A stretch of 46,375 bases of DNA, taken from positions 1 through 46,375 of the forward strand of contig JAGWOX010000002.1 of the NCBI GenBank assembly GCA_028877145.1, in the 5' to 3' direction. The position numbers were made by a program, and so were the translations under genes. Source of the stretch: Acidobacteriota bacterium. Its GTDB lineage: Bacteria; Acidobacteriota; Terriglobia; Acidiferrales; UBA7541. This document shows positions 28,294 to 37,307 of this stretch, piece after piece (the stretch's first letter is position 1; every line of letters begins with the position of its first letter). The notes under the pieces were generated by a model. That model saw only the letters and a list, made by a program, of their open reading frames with translations, ran no database searches and was not told the DNA's origin.

Positions 28294-28950
28294 TCAGTGG
28301 CCCTGCCGGGCGGCGTAAAGGCGCAGAGTACCGAAAACCGTTGCGAAACTTGCGGTTTCGCGCACGTCTCTGAGGCCCACCTCCGCCATCATCTTTTCCA
28401 ATAGGCCGCGTGCGTTGTCCTCGGTGTTCTCCATTCCGTCGAATTTCCGGACCAGACCGAAGCCGGCCCGAGCCAGCCAGTTCGCCGGACGCCCGAAATC
28501 TGCCATATGAAACTCGCCGCCTGGCGCGAGTACGCGCACGACTTCGCGCAGCGCGGCCACTTTGCCGTTGTGGCTCAGGTGGTGCAGAACCAGAGTCGAG
28601 AGAACGCGATCGAAGGATCCGTCGGGGTAGGGAAGCTCTTGTACGAGGGCCAGGTGAAGTTGTACGTCGACGTTTTCACGGGCGATTTTGCGGTGTGCGA
28701 GCCCGATCGCGGTCGGGTCTCCATCGACGCCAATGACGGCTGCGTCCGGTTCGGCGCGCTTGGCCATCACCGCCAGCGTCCCGGTGCCGCAGCCGAGGTC
28801 GAGCACGCGGAACCCGGGATGCAACCCTGCTTCTGCGAGCAGGCGCCGCTTGAATCGGCGCTCTCGCATCGTGATGCGAATCAGCGGATCGTAGAACTCC
28901 AGGCGTGAGCCGTGACCCATCGCCGGCCGGTATTCTTCGCCAGCAGTCAT
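28294..28950 (-). CDS. SAM-dependent methyltransferase (UbiE/COQ5-like)
   Basis: 218 aa class I methyltransferase. Motif I FRVLDLGCGTGTLAVMAK, acidic loop VIGVDGDPTAIGLAHRK, motif II-like LPYPDGSFDRVLSTLVLHHL, and post-motif VVRVLAPGGEFHMADFG. The HHL and PGG-EFH pattern is close to methyltransferases of quinone, phospholipid or arsenite groups; no cysteine triad for arsenite is present. Target unknown. Not paralogous in detail to the 268-aa methyltransferase on the opposite strand, from which it is separated by 56 bp. Confidence 0.85.
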   Translation of the reverse strand: MTAGEEYRPAMGHGSRLEFYDPLIRITMRERRFKRRLLAEAGLHPGFRVLDLGCGTGTLAVMAKRAEPDAAVIGVDGDPTAIGLAHRKIARENVDVQLHLALVQELPYPDGSFDRVLSTLVLHHLSHNGKVAALREVVRVLAPGGEFHMADFGRPANWLARAGFGLVRKFDGMENTEDNARGLLEKMMAEVGLRDVRETASFATVFGTLRLYAARQGH

Positions 28951-28989
28951 AGACTGTCATTTTAAAGTATGTCGCGTGGGTTCTTTGCG

Positions 28990-29019
28990 TTGACACCGGT
29001 GAAATGCACTGCCTAAGAT
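28990..29019 (+). promoter_or_regulatory. Promoter of Ntn-hydrolase paralog 1 (TTGACA-18-TAAGAT)
   Basis: TTGACA (28990-28995), 18-bp spacer, TAAGAT (29014-29019). The same boxes, spacer length and flanks (TTGACACCG, GCCTAAGATGGC) recur before the second paralog at 30731-30760. Predicted start near 29026, leader about 35 nt. Confidence 0.65.
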
Positions 29020-29060
29020 GGCTTCGTCATCATTCATCAAGATTTATCGAGGAGGTCTTC

Positions 29061-30572
29061 ATGCGGTGGTTTGCGGCCAAATGGATTCCAGCGGTGACGC
29101 TGGCGGTCGTAATCGGTGCGGCGGCCTTTGCCTGGGGAGCCCGGCGTGCGCCGATCCGGGCAACGAGCATTCCGGCAGTGACGAATAGCAGCCACGGCCG
29201 TCTATCGCCGGATAAGGACCCTCGATTGAAGGGGGCCTATCGCTTCACGGAAAATGGCTGGATCTACGTTCATCTGCAGGGCACGCCGGAAGAGATCGGT
29301 TTCCAGCATGGCTATCTGCTGGCGTCGGAGATCGAGGACGCGTTCAAGGCCGTGCGTCTTGAGGACGTCCATAACACCCGTCACGACTGGGCGTTCTTTC
29401 GTGAGGCGGCGCACAACATGCTCTGGCCCAAGATTTATCCCGAATATCAAGCCGAGTTGCAGGGAATTGTCGAAGGCCTCCACGCGCGCGGCGTCAAGAT
29501 GGATCTGGACGATATCGTCGCGCTGAATGCGTTCGAGGAATTGCCGGGCTATTACGTTCCCTGGTACGACGCCCAGCACAAACAGCAGGAGGCCGCAGCT
29601 GGATTCAAGCCCGCCTCGCCCGACCCCATCAGTCTCGAACACTGCAGCGCCTTCGTCGCCACCGGCAGCTATACGAAAAAGCACGACATCGTCATGGCGC
29701 ACAACAACTGGACCACGTACGTTGACGGAGAGCGCTGGCGCATCATGTTCGATATCGTGCCCGAGCACGGCTTTCGCATGCTGATGGACGGTTTCCCGGG
29801 CGTGATCACGAGCGACGATGATTTTGTGATCAATTACGACGGGATCATGGCCACCGAAACCACGATCTCCGATTTCCATGGTTGGGACCCCAACGGAATT
29901 CCCGAGTTCGCCCGGTCACGAGAGGCCATCCAATACGCGACGTCGATCCCCGACTACGTGAAACTGATCAACAAGGGCAATAACGGAGGCTACGCGAACG
30001 ACTGGCTGTTGGGCGACCGGAAGACGGGCGAAATCGCGCGCTTCGAGCAGGGACTGAAGCACACGCGACTCTGGACGACCAAGGACGGCTATTTCGTCGG
30101 CTCGAATTTCCCAAGCGATCCCGAAGTAACCAAGGACGAAACGACGTTCAACGTCGACGACATGTCGAACTCGGCAAACGCTCGCCACGTCCGCTGGGAC
30201 GAGTTGATGAAGCAGTACAAGGGAAAGATCGACACGAAGCTCGCCGAGAAATTCGAAGGCGATCACTACGACAGCTATGAGAAGAAGATCGATCCGGACG
30301 AGCGCACCCTCTGCGGCCACATCGACAACTCGCCTCGCGGAACTCACCCGTACGAGCCCTTCGGCGCGGTGCAGAGCAAGGTCACCGATAGCGAGATGGT
30401 GGCGCACATGACCCTGATCGCGCACCTGGGTCATCCCGGCGGCGAGAGCTTCTACGTGAAGCCGTTCCTGAAGGCGCACCCCGAGTACGACTGGGAAAAA
30501 TCCATCCTGCGGGACATGCCGGCCTACCCCTGGACGACATTCCTCGCGGGCGAACAAGGGGGGGCGAAGTAA
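29061..30572 (+). CDS. Exported Ntn-type hydrolase, C45/phospholipase B-like, paralog 1
   Basis: 503 aa from ATG 29061, preceded by GAGGAGGT; the track's 29004 start lies upstream of this site. The N-terminal segment WIPAVTLAVVIGAAAFAW is a signal peptide or anchor. GTPEEIGFQHGYLLASEIEDAF (about 75-95), DDIVALNAFEELPGYY, then Cys195 in EHCSAFVATGSYTKKHDIVMAHNNW: in the C45 acyltransferase/phospholipase B-like family this Cys becomes the N-terminal nucleophile after self-cleavage. So residues before 195 would be the cleaved alpha chain. Substrate could be an amide or acyl ester (acyl-amino acid, lipid); not decidable. It has a close tandem copy downstream. Confidence 0.85.
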   Translation: MRWFAAKWIPAVTLAVVIGAAAFAWGARRAPIRATSIPAVTNSSHGRLSPDKDPRLKGAYRFTENGWIYVHLQGTPEEIGFQHGYLLASEIEDAFKAVRLEDVHNTRHDWAFFREAAHNMLWPKIYPEYQAELQGIVEGLHARGVKMDLDDIVALNAFEELPGYYVPWYDAQHKQQEAAAGFKPASPDPISLEHCSAFVATGSYTKKHDIVMAHNNWTTYVDGERWRIMFDIVPEHGFRMLMDGFPGVITSDDDFVINYDGIMATETTISDFHGWDPNGIPEFARSREAIQYATSIPDYVKLINKGNNGGYANDWLLGDRKTGEIARFEQGLKHTRLWTTKDGYFVGSNFPSDPEVTKDETTFNVDDMSNSANARHVRWDELMKQYKGKIDTKLAEKFEGDHYDSYEKKIDPDERTLCGHIDNSPRGTHPYEPFGAVQSKVTDSEMVAHMTLIAHLGHPGGESFYVKPFLKAHPEYDWEKSILRDMPAYPWTTFLAGEQGGAK

Positions 30573-30730
30573 GGCCCTCTGTGAGCGTGCCGCCCCCGTC
30601 GGTCGCCACAAGGGGCGAGACATCGGCGAATACGACCACGCGACGGCGCCTCCGGCGCAACACGCTCGGAACTCGGGGTGTTCTTCGCAGGTCCTTTGCT
30701 AACGATGTCAATTCGATGCGCCCGGTTCGG

Positions 30731-30760
30731 TTGACACCGCCCGACGCCGCTGCCTAAGAT
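30731..30760 (+). promoter_or_regulatory. Promoter of Ntn-hydrolase paralog 2 (TTGACA-18-TAAGAT)
   Basis: TTGACA (30731-30736), 18-bp spacer, TAAGAT (30755-30760), matching the promoter of paralog 1 in both boxes, spacing and flanking bases although the spacer middle differs. Predicted start near 30767, leader about 24 nt. Confidence 0.65.
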
Positions 30761-30790
30761 GGCGCCGCCGAACCGATCGGGAGGTGGCGC

Positions 30791-32287
30791 ATGCGTTTGA
30801 CGACGAAGCTGATTCCGGGAGCCCTGTTCCCTGTGATTGTGGCCTTGGGAGCATTTGCCTGGGGTGTGCACCGGGGACCGATGCCTGCGATGTCGCTGAC
30901 CGTCACCGCGACTCCTCCCGCCGCAGCCCAGAAGACTCGACTGGAGGCCCGACTCAAGAGTTCCTACCGCTTCGACGAAAATGGCTGGATCTTCGTGCAT
31001 CTCGAGGGTACGCCGGAAGAGATCGGCTTCCAGCACGGTTACCTCCTGGCGGCTGAGATCGAAGACGCATTCAAGGCCGTTCAGCTCGAGGATGTGCACG
31101 ATACGCATCATCCCTGGTCGTTTTTCCGCACGGCGGCCCACGACATGTTGTGGCCGAAAATCGATCCCGAATATCAGGCCGAATTGAAGGGCATCGTCGC
31201 GGGACTGCAGGCCAAAGGCGCGAAACTCGATCTCGACGACGTCGTGGCGCTGAACGCGTTCGAGGAATTGCCCGATTACTACGTGCCCTGGTACGACGCT
31301 CGCCACAAGACGGCCGGTGCGCCTCACCTCACGAGCCCCGGCAACTGCAGCGCCTTCGTCGCCACCGGCAGCTACACGAAAAACCACGACATCGTGATCG
31401 CCCACAACAACTGGACCAACTACGCCAACGGCGAGCGCTGGCGCATCATGTTCGATATCGTGCCCCAGCATGGTTTCCGCATCCTGATGGATGGTTTCCC
31501 CGGCGTTATCACGAGCGACGACGATTTCGGCGAGAATGCCTACGGCATCATGGTCACCGAAACCACCATCTCACAGTTTAACGGCTGGAATCCCGATGGT
31601 GTCCCGGAATTTGAGCGCTCGCGCAAGGCGCTCCAATACGCCACTTCCATCACGGACTACGTGAAGATCATGAACGAAGGCAACAACGGCGGCTACGCCA
31701 ACGACTGGCTGCTCGGCGACCGAAGGACCGGGGAGATCGCCCGCTTCGAGCAGGGGCTGAAACACACCCGACTGTGGACCACCAAGGACGGCTACTTCGT
31801 CGGCTCGAACTTCCCGAGCGACTCAGAAGTGACGAAGGACGAAACAACATTCAACGTTCACGACATGGCAAATTCCGCGAATGCTCGTCATACGCGTTGG
31901 GACGAGCTGATGAAGCAGTACAAAGGCAAGATCGATATCCAGCTCGCGGAACAGTTCGAGGCGGATCACTTTGACGCGTACGCGAAAAAAGAAGGCGCTG
32001 ACCAGCGCACGCTCTGTGGCCACGTGGATACTTCGAGGCACGGCGTGCCCATCTGGGATTGGGGACCGTATTACCCGGGCGGAGCGGTGCAGGGCAAAGT
32101 GACCGACAGCGAAATGGCCGCCCGCATGAGCCTCATCGCGCGTCTTGGTCATCCGTGCGGGGAAAGCTTCTACGCGAAGCCGTTCCTCGCCGCTCATCCC
32201 GAGTACGACTGGCAGAAATCGATTTTGCGCGACATGCCCGGCCATCCCTGGACCACGTTCACGGCTGGAGAAACGCGGAAACAATAA
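30791..32287 (+). CDS. Exported Ntn-type hydrolase, C45/phospholipase B-like, paralog 2
   Basis: 498 aa, GGGAGGTG before the ATG. A tandem copy of the gene upstream: long blocks are identical or nearly so (NGGYANDWLLGDR, EIARFEQGLKHTRLWTTKDG, RWDELMKQYKGKID). The predicted nucleophile is Cys186 in GNCSAFVATGSYTKNHDIV. Differences: the segment before the nucleophile is 9 residues shorter, the linker near the end has DWGPYYPGGAVQ in place of YEPFGAVQ, and a Cys replaces Gly in GHPCGESFYAK. N-terminal hydrophobic segment ALFPVIVALGAFAW. The conserved catalytic centre suggests both copies are active, with altered substrate range or timing. Confidence 0.85.
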   Translation: MRLTTKLIPGALFPVIVALGAFAWGVHRGPMPAMSLTVTATPPAAAQKTRLEARLKSSYRFDENGWIFVHLEGTPEEIGFQHGYLLAAEIEDAFKAVQLEDVHDTHHPWSFFRTAAHDMLWPKIDPEYQAELKGIVAGLQAKGAKLDLDDVVALNAFEELPDYYVPWYDARHKTAGAPHLTSPGNCSAFVATGSYTKNHDIVIAHNNWTNYANGERWRIMFDIVPQHGFRILMDGFPGVITSDDDFGENAYGIMVTETTISQFNGWNPDGVPEFERSRKALQYATSITDYVKIMNEGNNGGYANDWLLGDRRTGEIARFEQGLKHTRLWTTKDGYFVGSNFPSDSEVTKDETTFNVHDMANSANARHTRWDELMKQYKGKIDIQLAEQFEADHFDAYAKKEGADQRTLCGHVDTSRHGVPIWDWGPYYPGGAVQGKVTDSEMAARMSLIARLGHPCGESFYAKPFLAAHPEYDWQKSILRDMPGHPWTTFTAGETRKQ

Positions 32288-32341
32288 TCCCGGTTTCCGC
32301 GTCTCATCGAGTGGGGCAGCTCGGCCGCCCTCGGTGAACCC

Positions 32342-34150
32342 TTGGCTGTCCAATCGCACGAATCGGCCTCGTCAGACCCGGCTCGCCATCCGGCTCTTCC
32401 CCTCACAACGGCGCGAGCGATTGCGTTCACGCTAGCGATCGTCTATCCAGCCTTCTGGCTCGCCCAATTCACGATCGACTCGCTTCCGGGACTAGTGCGA
32501 ATAGTGTTTGCCGGGAACGAACTGAAATGGGTGAGGATCTCAGTGCTGGGATCGTATGTGGCAAGCGCCGCGTCAAACGATCCGCCGGGTGGCCCATCGT
32601 TTGGGATGAGGGGGCTCGGCGGGGAAACGTTGTTAGGCATTGTTGTGGTGGTTGCCCTGGGCGCGCTGGTGCTGTACCTGTCGCGGAGACGCGGCATGAT
32701 GGCATGCGGTCTATTCGCTGCTCTCCTCGGGTATGGCGGGTTCGAGCAATTGCTGCGGCGCCTCTGGGTCGCGTCTCCCGACGCGGGCTGGATCGCAAGT
32801 GGATTGCTGCTCGGGGCACTGTGGACGATGGGGCTGCGCCGGCTGGTGACAGCGACTGCGCCGCTCCCGTCCCGCTACGGATGGCGCTTTACCTCTGCCG
32901 TTCTCTTCTTCACTCTGCCGCTGGCCGCACTCCTGCTGGTCTTCCACTGGGCGGTGGGCATGCCTCTGCTCACGCGATTCGTTTGGGTTTTCATTCCCGG
33001 CCTCGTGCCTGGGGCGCTGGCGGGTATAAAACCGGTTTCGCCTGGAACCGGGAACACCGAGGAGATTTCGTGGAAAGCAATTGCCGTCGGCGGGTTGGTG
33101 ACGGCCGTGCTCGCGGCCGCGGTCGCGTTCGCCGGCCGCCCGATCGAAACCTCCTTCGTCCATGAACGCGCGGCACGGGCGCGCGCGATGGTCTCCTCGC
33201 TTCCGTTGGTCCCCGTCGATGACCCGTACCCAAGGCAATTCTTTCAAAAGGGCGTCAATTTCACCGCGGAATTCGGCGCCCCGTACGCTTCAACCGACGC
33301 ACTCGAAGCGCTCAAGCGTCTCGTGCCGTACGGAGTGAATGCGGTCGCGCTCGTGCCCTATGGCTGGATGCAGGAGGGCCAGCCCGTGGTCCGTGTGAAC
33401 CGCGGCCTCAACGTGTGGGAGAGCGACGAAGGCCTCGAGGATGTCGCGCGAATGGCGCATTCGCTCGGCATGAAAGTCTTCCTCAAACCTCAACTATGGG
33501 CGCGCGGAGGCTCGACCACTGATCTAGATTTCCGCGATCCGGCCGAGCGCGAGCAATGGTTCCAGCAGTACGGCCGTTTCATCGACCACTACGCACGCCT
33601 CGCCACGCGTATTCACGCCGATCTGTTCGCGGTAGGCGTCGAGCTTGGCATGATGTCACGCTACGACGCAGAATGGCGGGGAATCATCGCCGGTGTGCGC
33701 TCACTCTATCCCGGGCCGCTGGTCTATGCGGCGAATTTTGGGCCGGATTTTCAGGACGTCACCTTCTGGGACGCGCTCGACTACATCGGACTCGACGAAT
33801 ACTATCCGCTGCCCGAAAACCTCTCGACGGTGGAACTCGTCCGCAGGATTGAGCGCGTGGCCATCAATTACCACCGCCCGGTCCTCTTTACCGAAGTGGG
33901 ATTTCCGAGCCTGGTCGACCCTCAGCGCCGTCCCTGGGATCAATCCCCGCGCCCGATTTCGCTCGAGGCCCAGGCCCGCTGCTATCAGGCAATTTTCCGC
34001 GCGTTTTACGGAAAGCCCTGGTTCGCAGGCATGTACTGGTGGAAGGTGGGCACGAATGGCGAAGGCGGCCCGGACAACGGTTCCTTAACCCCATGGGGCA
34101 AGCCCGCGATGGGAGTGGTACGCGGGTGGTATACGCAGGGTGGCCGCTGA
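32342..34150 (+). CDS. Membrane protein fused to a GH113-like TIM-barrel glycosidase
   Basis: 602 aa with a TTG start and no clear ribosome site, so the start is uncertain. Residues about 25-270 hold seven or so hydrophobic segments (IAFTLAIVYPAFWLAQF, TLLGIVVVVALGALVLYL, FTSAVLFFTLPLAALLLVF, AVGGLVTAVLAAAVAFA). From about 297 a TIM barrel follows: FFQKGVNFTAEFGAPYAS, GMKVFLKPQLWARGG, Glu434 in FAVGVELGMMSRY (acid/base position), Glu518 in PVLFTEVGFPSL (nucleophile position), FAGMYWWKVGTNGEGG. The pattern fits glycoside hydrolase family 113 and relatives. The barrel is probably held outside the cytoplasm. It follows paralog 2 by 54 bp and may be cotranscribed; it converges with the ADOP gene 7 bp away. 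Confidence 0.8.
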   Translation: MAVQSHESASSDPARHPALPLTTARAIAFTLAIVYPAFWLAQFTIDSLPGLVRIVFAGNELKWVRISVLGSYVASAASNDPPGGPSFGMRGLGGETLLGIVVVVALGALVLYLSRRRGMMACGLFAALLGYGGFEQLLRRLWVASPDAGWIASGLLLGALWTMGLRRLVTATAPLPSRYGWRFTSAVLFFTLPLAALLLVFHWAVGMPLLTRFVWVFIPGLVPGALAGIKPVSPGTGNTEEISWKAIAVGGLVTAVLAAAVAFAGRPIETSFVHERAARARAMVSSLPLVPVDDPYPRQFFQKGVNFTAEFGAPYASTDALEALKRLVPYGVNAVALVPYGWMQEGQPVVRVNRGLNVWESDEGLEDVARMAHSLGMKVFLKPQLWARGGSTTDLDFRDPAEREQWFQQYGRFIDHYARLATRIHADLFAVGVELGMMSRYDAEWRGIIAGVRSLYPGPLVYAANFGPDFQDVTFWDALDYIGLDEYYPLPENLSTVELVRRIERVAINYHRPVLFTEVGFPSLVDPQRRPWDQSPRPISLEAQARCYQAIFRAFYGKPWFAGMYWWKVGTNGEGGPDNGSLTPWGKPAMGVVRGWYTQGGR

Positions 34151-34157
34151 ACGGCGG

Positions 34158-36783
34158 CTATTCGTATCTCAGCGCGATCATGGGGTCGACGCGGGTGGCG
34201 CGGCGCGCGGGGACGTAACAAGCGGCGAGCGCGATGAAGATGAGGACCGCCGTAGCGCCGGCGAAAGTCACGGCGTCGGTTGGTTTCACTCCATAGCGTA
34301 GACTGGCCATAAGGCGCGTCAGGCCATAAGCTCCCACAACGCCCACGGCCGTGCCCGCGGCCGCCAGGCGCGCTCCTTGGCCCAAAACCATCCGGACCAC
34401 CGCGCCTCTGCTGGCGCCGAGCGCCATGCGAATGCCGATTTCCTGGCGGCGTTGGCGCACCGTGTAGGCAACGACTCCGTAGATGCCCACGGCCGTGAGC
34501 GCCAGGGCGAGCACGGCGAAAGCGGACAGAAGAAACAGATTGAATCGCTGCTCCGCCAGGGAAACCGACAACAACTCGTCCATCGTCTGGGTGTCGTTGA
34601 CGGGAATCTGGTTGTCTTGGCTCCAGATTGCCTGCTTCACGGATTGGACGAGACTCGCCGTGGCGGATGGCACGCGCAATGCGAGACCCATCCAGCGTCT
34701 CCACGCTTCGTCCGATTGGGCGAATGGCGTGAACACCGTGGGCAAAGCTGGCCGCTTGAGCGAGATCTGCTTCACGTCACCGACCGCCCCGACGATGGTC
34801 ATCCATTTCGGCGGGCCGGGTGAGCGGGCCCAACGAATTCGCGCGCCGATGGGACTCTCATACGGAAAGTACGCCTTGACGAAAGCCTGATTCACTACGG
34901 CGGCCAGCGGATGGCCTTCCCGGTCTTCTGGACCAAGGGCTCGTCCCTCAAGAACTGGAATGCGCATCACATGGAAGTAATCGCCCATGACGCATTCAGC
35001 TCCGACTTCGGGCTCGTCGCCGACGGGGACAGGCGGACGGCCCTCAATCACGAAATTGTGCGTCAACCAGTTGCCGCCGAGAGGCAGGTCACTCGCCATC
35101 GCGGCATTGACCCCGGGGAGGGAATTCAGGCGAGCGAGCACCGCGCGACGATATGCTGTCTGTTTCGGAATCGCGGCATAGCGGCTCGCTGGGAGTTGAA
35201 TCTGCATCGTTAGAACGTTGTGAGGATCGAAGCCGGGGTTCACGGTGCGCAACTGCGAGAAGCCGCGAAGCAGCAGCCCGGCTCCCACAAGCAGAATCAG
35301 CGACAGGGCGATTTCCCAGACCACCAATAGCTGGCGCAGGCGGCCACCGGAATGCCCGGTTGTGGTGGAGCGGCCCGCGTCCTTCAGCGCCTCGGCGACG
35401 TTTGCATGCGCTGCGGCCCAGGCAGGCAAGAGGCCAAAGACGACGCCTGTGAGAATCGAGATGGCGAGCACAAAGAAAAGCACACGGCCGTCCACGCCGA
35501 TGGCGTTCAGCCGGGCCAACTCGGTCGGCTTCAGTCCCAGCAGGAATTGAGTGCCCCAGACGGCGACCAGCAAACCGAAACCGCCGCCGAGGACCGACAG
35601 CAATAAGCTCTCCGTCAATGCCTGGCGGACTAGTCGCCCGGGCCCGGCCCCCAGCGAAGCGCGAACCACCAGTTCGCGTTGGCGCGCCACGGCGCGCGCG
35701 AGCAAGAGGCTGGCAAAGTTCGCGCAGGCGATCAGCGGCACCAGACTGACCGCACCGAAGAGAATCAATAATGCCGGGCGCACGTCTCCCGTCAACCACT
35801 CCCGCAACGGAACCAGTTGGGTGTGCCGGCCACGTTCCTCGTCCGGATACAGGCGGGCGAGCCTTTCGTCGACAGGCCCCATGGAGGATTGTGCCTGCCG
35901 CAGACTGAAGCCGGATTTCAGCCGCCAGTACGTTCGCATGAAATGCACGCCGCGCTGCGTTGCGGCTTCCGGATACGCGACGCGAAGGGAGACGTAGAGG
36001 GCGACGTCGGATTCCGGCAACGCGAAGCCGGCGGGCATCACGCCGATGACGGTGTAGCGGTCGCCGCTGAGCGGGATCGTGCTGCCGAGAATGTTCGGGC
36101 CGCCGCCAAGCGAATTCTTCCAGAAGCGATAGCTGAGAACGACGTTGCGCGGACCATTCAGCTGGTCGTCCGCTGGCGAGATGACCCGGCCGAGCAACGG
36201 TGGGACGCCGAGCGCCTCGAATAGGCCGGGCATTGACGTATCCCGCTTGCAGGCGAAGTGGTTCCGGCCCGCCCGTGTAATCCATGGTTTCCACATTGAC
36301 CGCGCCGCCGGCGCTGAAAGCACGGCATTGCTCGCCTACGTCCGTAACGTCGGGCAACGATTGGTTCGCTTTGAATGTGACTAGGCTCCCCGGGTTCGCG
36401 TAGGGAAGTGGCGTGAGCAGAACGGCGTCGATCACACTGAAGATGGCCGTGTTCGCGCCGATGCCCAGGACGAGGGTCAGAATGGCGACGGCCGCAAAAC
36501 CGGGCGCATGGGACAGTGTCCGTGCTCCATAGCGCAGGTCGAGCCAGAACGACTCGATCCAGGCCCCAACGCGTGCCTCGCGCACCTGCTCCTTGACCTG
36601 TTCGATTCCTTCCATATCGATTCTTGCGGCCCGCTCTGCCGCTCGGGGATCCATTCCTCGCGCCCGCTTTTCATCGGCAAGCAGTTCGACGCAGGAACGC
36701 AGTTCCGCGTCGAGTTCGCTCTCCACGCGCTGCCGGTGGCGGAGGCGCCGAAAGAGGCTGCGGATCAGGGAAGGGAGACGCAA
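34158..36783 (-). pseudogene. MacB/FtsX-like ABC permease of the acidobacterial ADOP type, one-base frameshift
   Basis: Two ORFs form one gene. From ATG 36783: [28 protein letters not shown], then [20 protein letters not shown] (first membrane segment) and [22 protein letters not shown]. At 36228-36231 the frame changes and continues [21 protein letters not shown], three further membrane segments around mid-protein ([20 protein letters not shown] and others), a second periplasmic part and a C-terminal three-segment repeat ending RVDPMIALRYE. Removing one base of the CCC run gives 874 aa, the usual ADOP size with two MacB-type halves. These permeases lack an ATPase of their own next door. The regulator padR precedes it by 15 bp. 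Indel or assembly error. Confidence 0.85.
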
Positions 36784-36798
36784 GGCGTATTCCCCCTT

Positions 36799-37131
36799 TT
36801 ACGAAGTAGCCAGAGCTCGTGCAATGGCGACCGAAACGCGTGTCCAGCGCTCGGCTTCGGTATCGAGTTGTTTTCGCCCGGCCTTGGTGAGCCGGTAGTA
36901 ACGGGCCCGGCGTTTGTTCTCCGATTCTCCCCATGCTGCCGCCAGCCAGCCTTCCTCCTCCATGCGATGCAGGGCGGGGAAGAGAGAACCGGGCTTGACC
37001 TGGAACGTTCCGCGGGTCATCTGCTCGATACGCCCGGAAACGCCGAGCCCGTGCAGGGGACCGAGGGCCAGCGCCTTCAGGATGAGCAGATCGAGAGTGC
37101 CCCGGAGGAGTTCGGTCTGGAGTTCGGTCAT
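36799..37131 (-). CDS. PadR-family regulator (acidobacterial type)
   Basis: 110 aa. Seen: LLRGTLDLLILKALALGPLHG at the N-terminus, the winged helix with KPGSLFPALHRMEEEGWLAA and RRARYYRLTKAGRKQL, and the C-terminal helix of the dimer. This is the short PadR type that sits upstream of ADOP permease genes in acidobacteria. It likely represses its own operon with the permease; a 9-bp palindrome ATACTGTAT lies 19 bp upstream of its ATG. Good ribosome site AGGAG. The signal it senses is unknown, often a toxic small molecule in this family. Confidence 0.92.
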   Translation of the reverse strand: MTELQTELLRGTLDLLILKALALGPLHGLGVSGRIEQMTRGTFQVKPGSLFPALHRMEEEGWLAAAWGESENKRRARYYRLTKAGRKQLDTEAERWTRVSVAIARALATS

Positions 37132-37149
37132 GAAGCTTCTCCTATAGAA

Positions 37150-37158
37150 ATACTGTAT
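37150..37158. promoter_or_regulatory. ATACTGTAT palindrome upstream of padR
   Basis: ATAC-T-GTAT is a perfect odd palindrome 19 bp upstream of the padR start, between it and TTGACA (on the minus strand, about 37177-37182). PadR proteins often bind such A/T-rich dyads in their own promoters. The -10 box could not be fixed. Confidence 0.35.
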
Positions 37159-37227
37159 GAGGGTAGCCGATTCCTACAGAATGTCAATAGGAGAATGGGG
37201 AGCGGGAGGGGAAGCTGCGGGCGTGGC

Positions 37228-37255
37228 GGCCCGGCCCACAATAACGGGCCGGGCC
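37228..37255 (-). terminator. Strong hairpin between the copper/haem cluster and padR
   Basis: GGCCCGGCCC and GGGCCGGGCC form a perfect 10-bp stem with an 8-nt loop, 53 nt downstream of the stop of the 37308-38078 gene. No T-run follows. It probably ends the cluster transcript and keeps padR independent. Confidence 0.55.
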
Positions 37256-37307
37256 CTCACGGAAGACTGTCCTGCCGGCAGCCGCGAGAGGCGGCATGCC
37301 GGAGCGA

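Noticed and set aside
32711-33247. 178-aa minus ORF inside the GH113 fusion gene
   Set aside because: Low-complexity Glu/Arg-rich product; shadow of the real gene.
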